From positions 1-22,978 of IMG/VR virus record IMGVR_UViG_3300042887_001998: a stretch of DNA of 22,978 nt. One strand, written 5' to 3'. This DNA is from a virus. The notes beneath the pieces are model-generated. The model saw only the letters and a program-made list of their open reading frames with translations. It made no database searches and had not been told where the DNA came from. Positions 13,281-20,608 of the stretch are shown here, one piece after another. Within the stretch, counting starts at the first letter, position 1; the number at the start of each line of letters is the position of its first letter. A program made the position numbers and the translations under genes.

Positions 13281-13738
13281 TTGATAGTCCCTCTATTGTT
13301 GCTACCTGATTGCCAATAGGAACAGCGTGCCGGTTCAGTCAATGACTAAATTGAAAACAATTGTAAACAATATAATATAACGCAACCGGCACAGCATGCC
13401 GGTTTGAGAAGGGAAAAACGGATCGCCGGGCCTCCGTTTTCGCGTGCCTCCGACGCTATCTGGTCCAGCACTAATACACTGTTACACCCTGAAACCCGCA
13501 GGATTGCGTGGTTTTTTGGGTATGGAGCCTGAAATGGCCTTTCGATCTGACCCCCCCGGCCCCCGCCGCGCACGGGGGGCGTGTGTGTACAACCTGACAG
13601 ACATGGAGATGTGGCCCCCACCCCCCTATACCCTTGTATTTAACATAATCCTGTCCAAAAAATTCCTAACTTTTTCGCTTGCCAAGTTGTAACATTAGAG
13701 TGTAACAGCGATGGACAACAAAAAACGGGAGAAATACG
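13281..13738. promoter_or_regulatory. Divergent intergenic region upstream of GP88 operon and recombinase
   Basis: These 458 bases contain no convincing gene. A weak leftward promoter candidate is TTGACT (13342-13337) and TATTGG (13318-13313) with an 18-base spacer. An AT-rich core at about 13347-13380 follows. TGCCGGTT occurs at 13328-13335 and 13397-13404 and inverted at 13384-13391. Homopolymer C and G tracts lie at 13551-13626. TGTAACA-type boxes at 13688-13694 and 13701-13707, plus an inverted partner at 13479-13487, lie before the recombinase. Operators and a recombination site are both possible. Confidence 0.45.
13384..13404. repeat. Perfect 8-base inverted repeat AACCGGCA/TGCCGGTT
   Basis: The arms 13384-13391 and 13397-13404 are perfect complements around the five bases CAGCA. 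A third copy of TGCCGGTT, with the same ACAGC flank (ACAGCRTGCCGGTT), lies in direct orientation at 13328-13335. There is no T run, so it is not a terminator. A binding site for the XRE protein or a recombinase site is possible. Confidence 0.6.
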
Positions 13739-14419
13739 TTGGCAGTTTATGGATACACACGCGTCTCGACTGAAGACCAGATCGAGAACACATCGCTCGA
13801 CGATCAAGCACGCCAAATCCAAGGCATCGCGCTCACACATAATATGGAACTAGACCATATCTACGAAGAGCGGGGCGTCTCCGGCGGCGTTCCGCTGCTA
13901 CGCCGAGAAGAAGGTTGCAAGCTGGCGTTCCTCCGGCCGGGCGATACTGTCATCGTATCGAAGCTAGACCGTATGTTCCGCGATGCGCGGGACGCACTAA
14001 ACGTGATTGCCGACTGGGAGGGGGCCAACATCAACCTAATCATCAACGGCTACGGCAATGTGATGGACAAGGCCAACCCGAACGGACGCTTCATGCTAGA
14101 GATCATGGCCGTCTTCTCTGGTGAGGAGCGCCGCCGTATCAGAGAACGTGTCACCGCCGGTAAGAGGGCCAAGAAGTCACAAGGTGGATATGTCGGTGGC
14201 AAAGTGCCATTCGGCTTTAAGAAGTCAGGCACAGGCCGCAAGGCCAAGCTGCACCCAGAGCCAAACGCGCAGGACGCGCTAATAACAATGAAAGCCGCAC
14301 GCGTTAAAGGTCATAGCTACCGCGATATTGCTATTATCGTAGCAAAGCGTCATGGTATATCCGTTAGCCATCAAACAATCGCACGTGTAATCAGGGGAGA
14401 TAAGAATGACGAAATCTGA
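13739..14419 (+). CDS. Serine recombinase (resolvase/invertase family, TTG start)
   Basis: A 226-residue site-specific recombinase. The N-terminal catalytic domain has YTRVSTEDQ with the nucleophile S10 and R8, the KLDRMFRDARD motif (R78, R81) and the E-helix region FSGEERRRIRERV. From about 150 it has a short 'Recombinase'-type segment (GGKVPFGF, then a helix-turn-helix around YRDIAIIVAKRHGISVSHQTIARVI), so it is longer than resolvases but far shorter than large serine integrases. The start is TTG with GGGAG 7 bases upstream; no in-frame ATG would keep the catalytic segment. It overlaps the large terminase by 14 bases. It could move the adjacent accessory block, resolve genomes, or act in integration. 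Confidence 0.85.
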   Translation: MAVYGYTRVSTEDQIENTSLDDQARQIQGIALTHNMELDHIYEERGVSGGVPLLRREEGCKLAFLRPGDTVIVSKLDRMFRDARDALNVIADWEGANINLIINGYGNVMDKANPNGRFMLEIMAVFSGEERRRIRERVTAGKRAKKSQGGYVGGKVPFGFKKSGTGRKAKLHPEPNAQDALITMKAARVKGHSYRDIAIIVAKRHGISVSHQTIARVIRGDKNDEI

Positions 14420-15815
14420 GCCGAACTTCTTTTTGGAGTTCCTGAAGAAGTACCGCGATGATCCCGTCGGGTTCGTGCGCGATATCTTAAGGACTAAACC
14501 GGACCCGTGGCAAATCGAGTTTCTGAAAGCGATTAGTTCTGGCGAACGCCGTATCTCCGTCCGCTCAGGCCACGGTGTCGGTAAGTCTACAGCCGCAAGC
14601 TGGGCCATGCTGCATTACTTCCTAACGCGCTATCCGGTGAAAGTTGTCGTGACTGCGCCGACATCCGCACAGTTGTTCGATGCGATGTTCGCGGAACTGA
14701 AGCGATGGGTGAATGAACTGCCCGAAGTGCTGAAGGTTCTGATCGAAGTCAAGGCCGACCGTATTGAATTGAAGGCCGCAGCCAGTGAAGCGTTTATCTC
14801 CGCCAGAACGAGCCGCGCTGAAACGCCGGAAGCGTTGCAGGGTATCCACGCCGACAACGTGCTGCTCGTCGCCGACGAAGCGTCCGGTATTCCAGAGAGC
14901 GTGTATGAAGCTGCGTCCGGTTCTATGTCGGGCCACAACGCGACGACGCTTCTTCTGGGTAACCCTACGCGAAACAGCGGTCTGTTCTACGATACGCACA
15001 ACCGTCTGAAGGGCGAATGGAAAACCTTCCACGTTAGCTGTCTCGACAGCCCACGCGTATCCGATGCGTTCGTTCGAGAGATGCAGTTGCGATACGGGGA
15101 AGACAGCCCGGCGTATCATGTGCGTGTCCTCGGTAACTTCCCGCCGCGTGAAGAAGATACCGTCATCCCTGTCGAGTTGATTGACAGCGCCATGAACCGC
15201 GAGATTAAGATCGCCAAGCAGACGAAGAGTGTGTGGGGCTTGGACGTTGCGCGTATGGGGTCGGACGCTTCCGCACTCGCCAAGCGGCGCGGCCCGGTTG
15301 TAGAGGAGATACAGACTTGGAAGGGTCTGGACCTGATGCAGCTAACCGGCGCAGTCGTGGCCGAGTTCGAGGCGCTTGTACCTTCCGAGCAGCCAGTCGA
15401 GATATTGGTCGATAGTATCGGGTTAGGGGCAGGTGTTCTTGACCGTCTGCGCGAACTGGGCCTGCCAGCACGCGGGATCAACGTGGCGGAAAGTCCTGCG
15501 ATGAAAGGGACTTACGCCAACCTACGCGCCGAATTGTGGTTCAAGTGTAAGGGGTGGCTGGCGAACCGTGACGTAAAGATACCGAAGGATGAGCAGTTGT
15601 TCGCCGAGTTGGCGTCGCCGCGCTACACCTTTACCTCGTCGGGTAAGATGCAGGTGGAGAGTAAGGAAAGCATGAAGAAGCGCGGACTTCCGTCACCAGA
15701 TAAGGCGGACGCGCTTTGCCTGTGTCTGGCCACCGATATATCGACGATCATGCACGGATACTCGATGGCCAACAAGACGGGGGCCTTAAAGCGGAACATC
15801 AAGGGTGTTGTTTGA
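14406..15815 (+). CDS. terL: Terminase large subunit (ATPase-nuclease)
   Basis: A 469-residue packaging motor. The ATPase domain shows Walker A RSGHGVGKST (53-62), Walker B VLLVADEAS with D157 and E158, and the coupling motif LLLGNPT (182-188). The RNase H-like nuclease domain shows LDVARMGSD (D280), LVDSIGLGAG (D336) and SPDKADALC (D432, D435). All catalytic residues are in place. It fits the short, Sf6-like branch that pairs with the small subunit at 10351. GGGGAG lies 7 bases upstream of the ATG, inside the end of the recombinase gene. The small-subunit gene is unusually distant and on the other strand. Confidence 0.95.
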   Translation: MTKSEPNFFLEFLKKYRDDPVGFVRDILRTKPDPWQIEFLKAISSGERRISVRSGHGVGKSTAASWAMLHYFLTRYPVKVVVTAPTSAQLFDAMFAELKRWVNELPEVLKVLIEVKADRIELKAAASEAFISARTSRAETPEALQGIHADNVLLVADEASGIPESVYEAASGSMSGHNATTLLLGNPTRNSGLFYDTHNRLKGEWKTFHVSCLDSPRVSDAFVREMQLRYGEDSPAYHVRVLGNFPPREEDTVIPVELIDSAMNREIKIAKQTKSVWGLDVARMGSDASALAKRRGPVVEEIQTWKGLDLMQLTGAVVAEFEALVPSEQPVEILVDSIGLGAGVLDRLRELGLPARGINVAESPAMKGTYANLRAELWFKCKGWLANRDVKIPKDEQLFAELASPRYTFTSSGKMQVESKESMKKRGLPSPDKADALCLCLATDISTIMHGYSMANKTGALKRNIKGVV

Positions 15816-15839
15816 CATAAGCCAATGATGTGTTATATT
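15812..15839 (+). promoter_or_regulatory. Strong sigma70-type promoter
   Basis: A perfect -35 box TTGACA (15812-15817) and a 5/6 -10 box TATATT (15834-15839) are separated by 16 bases. The -35 box overlaps the last codon and stop of the large terminase. The predicted start of transcription, about seven bases after the -10 box, is the first base of the hairpin at 15846. It is the best consensus promoter I see in the window. Confidence 0.75.
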
Positions 15840-15845
15840 TCTTTT

Positions 15846-15967
15846 GCCCGGCAGGTTTCTCCTCTCCCTCTCCCTGCCGGGCGACTGAGGGTGTGCGCGG
15901 CTAGGCCGGTAATAGCGACGAGACGATGTGGCTCCTTCGTTTAGAACGCCGCCACCCTACTTTTTTT
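15846..15967 (+). ncRNA. Candidate structured small RNA with anti-Shine-Dalgarno loops
   Basis: About 122 bases bounded by a strong promoter and a run of seven T. The 5' end is a perfect 10-pair hairpin (GCCCGGCAGG 15846-15855, CCTGCCGGGC 15873-15882) with a 17-base, all-pyrimidine loop TTTCTCCTCTCCCTCTC. The 3' part is a long stem, AGGGTG plus GCGGC (15888-15893, 15897-15901) against GCCGC plus CACCCT (15948-15958), with a three-base bulge; its interior contains CTCCTT. The loop complements AGAGGGAG-like ribosome binding sites found before several genes here. The region has no good open frame. It may instead be the leader or attenuator of the downstream virion genes. Confidence 0.5.
15888..15967 (+). 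terminator. Terminator-like stem with seven-T tail
   Basis: Eleven base pairs (6 plus 5, split by a three-base bulge) bring 15888-15901 and 15948-15958 together. They are followed after AC by TTTTTTT at 15961-15967. The loop is long (about 46 bases), so folding kinetics may make termination partial, allowing read-through to the HNH and virion genes. Confidence 0.5.
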
Positions 15968-16015
15968 GCTTTTCTGTAAAGTATAGGCTATATGCCCGTA
16001 ACAGGGAGCGTATCC

Positions 16016-16438
16016 GTGGAAACAAAAACTTGTACGAAATGTGGCGAAGAGAAGCCAACTGACGAATTCTATCCCTATCGACCCGCCTGCAAGGTTTGCC
16101 TACGCGAAGCGCAGCGCCGTCAGAGAGCCGCCCGCCCAAACTACCACCGCGCCAGTAATCTCAAACAGCGATATGGAATGAGCCTTGATGAATATCATAC
16201 TATCATCGCCAATCAGAATTTCGCTTGCGCAATTTGTGAGGTAGAAATATCTGAGACAATAGAGTATAAGCAAAAACGACCAGTTGTCGTTGACCATAAC
16301 CATGATACAGGTGATGTGCGCGGCATACTCTGTTCGATGTGTAACATGATGCTAGGCCACGCAAGAGAAAGTACGGAGATTCTTTACCGGGCCATTGTGT
16401 ACTTGAGTGAACGCGGCGCGTATACGCCAAAAAAGTAA
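16016..16438 (+). CDS. HNH endonuclease, recombination endonuclease VII family
   Basis: A 140-residue HNH protein. It has zinc-type pairs CTKC (6-9) and CKVC (25-28) near the N-terminus, a second set CAIC (71-74) and CSMC (106-109), the catalytic VVVDHNHDTGDVRGILC segment (DHNH 93-96), and the family end MCNMMLGHARES...L..AI.YL. The LKQRYGMSLDEYHTIIANQ block is standard in endonuclease VII-type phage proteins. It may be a free-standing homing endonuclease or a packaging-linked junction nuclease. GTG 16016 is preferred because GGGAG lies 7 bases upstream; an in-frame ATG at 15992 adds 8 residues but lacks a ribosome binding site. Confidence 0.8.
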   Translation: METKTCTKCGEEKPTDEFYPYRPACKVCLREAQRRQRAARPNYHRASNLKQRYGMSLDEYHTIIANQNFACAICEVEISETIEYKQKRPVVVDHNHDTGDVRGILCSMCNMMLGHARESTEILYRAIVYLSERGAYTPKK

Positions 16439-16512
16439 ATAACCTCAGTAGCGTTTTTTATGAGGATGCTGTATAGACCTGTTGCGTAGCCGTAATGCTA
16501 AGGAAATAGAAT

Positions 16513-16827
16513 ATGTCGAAAGTTTTTTTCCCCATTCAGTCAGTTCGGATTGACTCGTCAACAACGAGCAAGCGCGTAGCTCTCCCCGCCAACACGACGA
16601 ACATTCGTATTTACAACAGCTCGGCGTCCATAGCGTGGATCGTGTTGGGTAATTCGTCGGTAACGGCGGCGCTTCCCGCTGCGGATACTGCAAGCGTTGG
16701 CTTCCCGGTTGCCCCTAATACCGTTGAGAACTTTACCGAGACTGTTGACGGCACTGCTACGCACATTGCGGTTGTCTTGCAGACAGGTACTGGCTTTGTA
16801 AATGTGACCTGCGGCGAGGGCTGGTAA
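16513..16827 (+). CDS. Small beta-rich hypothetical virion protein, 104 aa
   Basis: A 104-residue protein of low complexity in A, T, V and S, with alternating strand-like segments (VRIDSS, RVALPANTTNIRIYN, IAWIVLGN, THIAVVLQTG, FVNVTCGEGW) and no helix-forming stretch. That pattern is common in small phage structural proteins next to terminase and portal genes, such as decoration or spike-base proteins. AAGGAAA lies 8 bases upstream. It ends directly before the first spike gene, whose ATG follows the stop with no gap. No specific family is recognised. Confidence 0.65.
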   Translation: MSKVFFPIQSVRIDSSTTSKRVALPANTTNIRIYNSSASIAWIVLGNSSVTAALPAADTASVGFPVAPNTVENFTETVDGTATHIAVVLQTGTGFVNVTCGEGW

Positions 16828-18615
16828 ATGCAGCGGCTCCGGACGCGACTGCGTTCAGGCGCTTCCAGCGGTTTCGCGCCCCCGTCATTGTTGCTGGACT
16901 TTACATCTGGTGCGGGTTTTGACAGCCGCATTACGTTCACACGCGGCAGCAATGCCACGCTGGTGGATAGCACGGGCAAGATCACTTACGCTCCGGCGAA
17001 TTTGCTGTTGCAGTCGCAGACGTTTGACAACGCTTCTTGGACTAAAACTGCCGCGACGGTAACGCCCAACGCCACGACCGCGCCAGACGGAACGCTGACT
17101 GCCGATAAACTTGTAGAGGATACTAGCACCTCGCAGCACAGGACTGACCAAACGCCTACATCTCCTGCAGGCGCGCAGACATTTTCTGTTTTTGCAAAAG
17201 CAGCAGAGCGGGCGTTTATGGGGCTACGCATAGGGTCAATAGGTTGTGGATTTAACCTTAGCGACGGAACCACATACGCCCTATCCGCTGGTGTCACCGC
17301 AACCATAGTCTCGGCGGGTGACGGGTGGTATCGCTGTTCAATAAGTGTTTCTTCTGCTGCAGCTAACGATATTTGCCGTATCAATCTGTCACAAACTGCT
17401 GGAACTTTAGCGCCAAGTTACACTGGCAACGGCACATCTGGCATCTTCATCTGGGGCGCTCAACTCGAACCAGTAACCTACCAGACCACCCCGTCCACCT
17501 ACGTCGCCACAACCACAGCGGCATATTACGGCCCGCGCTTTGATTACGACCCCGTCACGCTGGCCCCGAAGGGCATCCTGATCGAAGAGCAGCGGGTCAA
17601 TTTGGTCACGTATAGTGAGCAGTTTAATAATGCTGCTTGGAGCAAGTCAAGCGTCACCGTGACAGCCGACACTACAGTTGCGCCAGATGGAACGACAACG
17701 GCAGATACATTAACAGCCTCAACTGCAGCAGCGTTCACTTGGCAAGTAATTAGTTTTACAGGTGATGGTGACAAAACTATGTCCTGCTTTGTAAAAGCGG
17801 GAACGGCTGCAACGTCGGTTGTGCAAATACGAGATGCCACCGCTGTAGCCAATCGCGGTTATTTCATTATTACATGGACTGCGGGCGTTCCGTCCGTTGC
17901 GCCATTGACTACCGGAACAGTGCTTGGCGTTGATGCGTTTGGCAACGGGTGGTATCGCTTGCGGTTACTAGCGACAGGTGTTGTGGCAGCAAATTCAAAT
18001 CAATATAGGTTTTTGCCTGATACTACTTCTGGAACCGGAACCGTTATCGCTTGGGGCGCTCAGGCTGAGAACGGCTCCTTCGCCACCAGCTACATCCCCA
18101 CAGTTGCCAGCCAAGTAACACGCAGCGCAGACGTTGCGACCATGACAGGCACGAACTTCTCTAGCTGGTATAACGCTGCTGAAGGTAGCTTTGTATTTGA
18201 GGGTTCAACGCAACTTGGAGCAACAAGGCACTTTCTTAACGGGCAGACATCCAATGACCGCTTTTTATCGTCATCCGCCGCAGGCTCTACCGGCATAAGC
18301 GACTTAACAAACTCAGCCGTTGGTGGGATTATTACGGCCAACACCACATTTAAGGCTGCTGTTTCTTACGGATTAGGGGGGTTGGCGGCTTCGCTTAATG
18401 GCGGCACAGCAGGGACAAGCGCGTACAGCGGAGTTTTTGCCTCTGTCAATGAGCTTCAAATTGGTCGGCGTGGGGCGCTTTATATAATCGGCCACATCCG
18501 CTCAATCGCGTACTATAACACGCAACTTCCAAACGCCCAGCTACAGGCGCTGACCGCACCGCAGATGATTACGACACTCAGCCTCGATTTCATCAACGGA
18601 ATATACGACGCATGA
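16828..18615 (+). CDS. Phage spike/fibre protein 1 (two repeated modules plus lectin-like end)
   Basis: A 595-residue beta-rich protein of the type often called 'head spike fiber domain' protein. After an N-terminal segment with FTRGSNATLVDSTGKI (37-52) come two copies of a module of about 170 residues, starting NLLLQSQTFDNASWTK (58) and NLVTYSEQFNNAAWSK (258). Each has an APDGT-x-TAD turn, GWYR and a closing (I/W)WGAQ(L/A)E. They are joined by RFDYDPVTLAPKGILIEEQ. The last 160 residues (HIRSIAYYNTQLPNAQLQAL) resemble a concanavalin-like lectin fold. Likely a receptor- or glycan-binding virion spike. The stop overlaps the paralogous next gene as ATGA. Confidence 0.75.
   Translation: MQRLRTRLRSGASSGFAPPSLLLDFTSGAGFDSRITFTRGSNATLVDSTGKITYAPANLLLQSQTFDNASWTKTAATVTPNATTAPDGTLTADKLVEDTSTSQHRTDQTPTSPAGAQTFSVFAKAAERAFMGLRIGSIGCGFNLSDGTTYALSAGVTATIVSAGDGWYRCSISVSSAAANDICRINLSQTAGTLAPSYTGNGTSGIFIWGAQLEPVTYQTTPSTYVATTTAAYYGPRFDYDPVTLAPKGILIEEQRVNLVTYSEQFNNAAWSKSSVTVTADTTVAPDGTTTADTLTASTAAAFTWQVISFTGDGDKTMSCFVKAGTAATSVVQIRDATAVANRGYFIITWTAGVPSVAPLTTGTVLGVDAFGNGWYRLRLLATGVVAANSNQYRFLPDTTSGTGTVIAWGAQAENGSFATSYIPTVASQVTRSADVATMTGTNFSSWYNAAEGSFVFEGSTQLGATRHFLNGQTSNDRFLSSSAAGSTGISDLTNSAVGGIITANTTFKAAVSYGLGGLAASLNGGTAGTSAYSGVFASVNELQIGRRGALYIIGHIRSIAYYNTQLPNAQLQALTAPQMITTLSLDFINGIYDA
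17537..17604 (+). repeat. 68-base linker repeat, copy 1 (spike gene 1)
   Basis: This stretch encodes FDYDPVTLAPKGILIEEQ and matches 19261-19328 at 61 of 68 bases. It joins the two modules of each spike protein and is the longest near-identical block I found shared by the two spike genes. Confidence 0.85.
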
Positions 18616-20336
18616 CAAACTATACCTTCGACCAGCTTCTCGACTTCACCCGCACCACTGCGGGTTCATTCGTTGACAGCAACGGCCTGATCCAGAACAC
18701 GCCAGCCAGCGTGAACTTGCTGTTGCAGACGCAGCAGTTTGATAACGCTGCTTGGTCGAAGGTCCGGACCACCATAACAGCCAACTCGACTGTTGCGCCT
18801 GACGGCACTTCTACGGCTGACAAATTGGTTGAGGACACGACTGCGTCTAGCACTCATTTTACAAGCCAAAGCGCCAATTACACGGCTGGCACTACATATA
18901 CGCTCAGTGTGTCAGTTAAGGCAGCGGAGCGGAGTTGGTTTGATATTCAACTTCCTGCCGCCCTTATGGGGACAATACGAAACGCTTTCTTTGATGTTAG
19001 TAACGGGACTGTAGGGACAGTAACGAGCGGGGTCACAGCGGCAATCGTTTCCACAGGTAATGGCTGGTATCGCTGTTCGGTTACATTCACGCCTACCGCA
19101 AGCGCGGGCACGGGTTCCGCATTTTTGTTGGCAAATGCTGACAATTCCATTTCCTACACTGGCGACGGCACTTCAGGTTTGTTCCTCTGGGGCGCACAGC
19201 TTGAAGTCGGCAGCACAGCCACCACCTACACGCGCAACAACGGCGGCAGGTTCCCGCCACGCTTTGACTACGACCCCGTCACGCTCCAGCCGAAGGGCAT
19301 CTTGATCGAAGAGCAGCGGGTGAATTTGCTGTTGCGCTCTGAGGAGTTTGACGTTTCATGGACAGGTTTTGTAGCTACAGTTAGCAGCAACGCTGCGGTG
19401 TCGCCTGACGGCACTACTGATGCGGATAAGATTATTCCTGACAACGCTGCGTCTCTTGGAAGTTCCGGCGTAACGCAAACTGTAACCGCCGCCGCTGCCA
19501 CCTACACCTATTCGGTTTATGCCAAAATTGGCGAATATAATCGGGTTCGTCTGCTCGTCCGCGATAGCGCGTCTGCCGCTAATAATGCGTCTGTCATAGT
19601 CTCGCTGGTTGATGGAACAATTACTACTGCCGCCGCCGCTGCCGGTACGTTTACTGGCGCATCCGCAACTGTGATTGCCGCTAAAAACGGTTTCTACCGC
19701 GTATCGTTGACGTTCACATCAACGGGTGCATCTTCCGTGCTGGTTCGCGCATTTGTTGCCGACAGCGTTGCCACAACAGGCGACGGCACATCCGGCATCT
19801 TCCTCTGGGGCGCACAGCTTGAAGCCGGGGCATTTGCCACAAGCTATATCCCCACGGTCGCAAGCCAAGTAACACGCGCCGCTGACAGTTGCGCCATCGT
19901 CGCGCCGATGTTCGCGCCTTGGTATAACCAGAGCGAGGGGACGTTTGTTGTGCAGGCATCTTACGCCGTTGCATCTAACCTTGGCGACCGTTTTACAACA
20001 CAGACCGATGACGATACTGCGAATAACAGGCTGTTGACCACAATTGATACAGGCGCGGTGGACGTCGGCGGCGCAAGGCAGGCAACAATTGACGGCGGCA
20101 CACCTATAGACGGATTACCAAATAAACTAGCCTTTGGCTATAAGATCAACGATTTTGCCGTTTCTCTCAATGGCGCTGCTGTCGTTACAGACACCAGCGG
20201 GACAATACCGACTGTAAATCGCGTTATAATCGGTTCGCGCACTGGCGGCGCGTCGTTCCTAAACGGCCACATCCGCTCCGTCCAATATTACCCCGTCCGT
20301 CTTGCGGACTTCCAACTACAGGCACTTTCAGCATGA
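18612..20336 (+). CDS. Phage spike/fibre protein 2 (paralogue of the preceding gene)
   Basis: A 574-residue paralogue with the same order: a short FTRTTAGSFVDSNGLI entry segment (12-27), module 1 from NLLLQTQQFDNAAWSK (35), the linker RFDYDPVTLQPKGILIEEQ (217-235), module 2 from NLLLRSEEFDVSW (238), then YIPTVASQVTRAAD and a lectin-like C-terminal domain ending HIRSVQYYPVRLADFQLQALSA. The modules close with LWGAQLE as in the first spike. It lacks the first 25 residues of that protein, so only one of the two may carry the virion anchor. ATGA overlaps link it to both neighbours. Likely role: receptor binding; the exact virion position cannot be told. Confidence 0.75.
   Translation: MTNYTFDQLLDFTRTTAGSFVDSNGLIQNTPASVNLLLQTQQFDNAAWSKVRTTITANSTVAPDGTSTADKLVEDTTASSTHFTSQSANYTAGTTYTLSVSVKAAERSWFDIQLPAALMGTIRNAFFDVSNGTVGTVTSGVTAAIVSTGNGWYRCSVTFTPTASAGTGSAFLLANADNSISYTGDGTSGLFLWGAQLEVGSTATTYTRNNGGRFPPRFDYDPVTLQPKGILIEEQRVNLLLRSEEFDVSWTGFVATVSSNAAVSPDGTTDADKIIPDNAASLGSSGVTQTVTAAAATYTYSVYAKIGEYNRVRLLVRDSASAANNASVIVSLVDGTITTAAAAAGTFTGASATVIAAKNGFYRVSLTFTSTGASSVLVRAFVADSVATTGDGTSGIFLWGAQLEAGAFATSYIPTVASQVTRAADSCAIVAPMFAPWYNQSEGTFVVQASYAVASNLGDRFTTQTDDDTANNRLLTTIDTGAVDVGGARQATIDGGTPIDGLPNKLAFGYKINDFAVSLNGAAVVTDTSGTIPTVNRVIIGSRTGGASFLNGHIRSVQYYPVRLADFQLQALSA
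19261..19328 (+). repeat. 68-base linker repeat, copy 2 (spike gene 2)
   Basis: Partner of 17537-17604, in direct orientation 1.72 kb away. Recombination between the two would fuse the front of spike 1 to the back of spike 2 in frame. Confidence 0.85.
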
Positions 20337-20584
20337 CCGATCTATATCTTAAAGCACCCACCCAAGAGGACATGGACGCCGCTTTGCTTGAGGCAGGCGT
20401 CATCGACGACGAGGGCAACCCGACGCCGGACTTCTCCGTTGACCAGATTGGCCCGTTCACCCGCGACGACGTTGACTACACCGACTGGCACACCAACCTT
20501 CGCGGCAGCTTTACAGAAGACCAGTTGGCTTTGCTGACACCGCTCAGCGTTGAGCCGCCCGTTCCCTACCGGGTTTGGGCATAA
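20333..20584 (+). CDS. Hypothetical protein, 83 aa, downstream of spike genes
   Basis: An 83-residue acidic protein (many D and E, ending VPYRVWA) whose start overlaps the stop of spike 2 as ATGA. It begins with a probable helix (TQEDMDAALLEAGVI), then a proline- and aspartate-rich middle (DDEGNPTPDFSVDQIGPFTRDD), a WHTNLRGSF segment and a short end. Translational coupling to the spike suggests a co-made partner, such as a small chaperone or tail accessory protein, but no family is recognised. Confidence 0.65.
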   Translation: MTDLYLKAPTQEDMDAALLEAGVIDDEGNPTPDFSVDQIGPFTRDDVDYTDWHTNLRGSFTEDQLALLTPLSVEPPVPYRVWA

Positions 20585-20608
20585 AAACTCCTGCTAAGGA
20601 AAAACAAT

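Noticed and set aside
13711-13773. ATG-started frame of 20 codons overlapping the recombinase start
   Set aside because: Very short with no clear ribosome site; the TTG at 13739 has a perfect GGGAG and keeps the catalytic serine motif.
13739-14419. Proof of lysogeny from the recombinase
   Set aside because: At 226 residues it lacks the full large-integrase C-terminus, and no attachment core with host flank is visible, so integration cannot be claimed.
15888-15958. tRNA or tRNA-like element
   Set aside because: No T-loop GTTCGA-type sequence, no cloverleaf arm spacing and no CCA-type end; a simple two-stem RNA fits better.
16443-16465. CCTCA/TGAGG inverted repeat as a terminator
   Set aside because: Only five pairs, and the T run is in the loop rather than after the stem.
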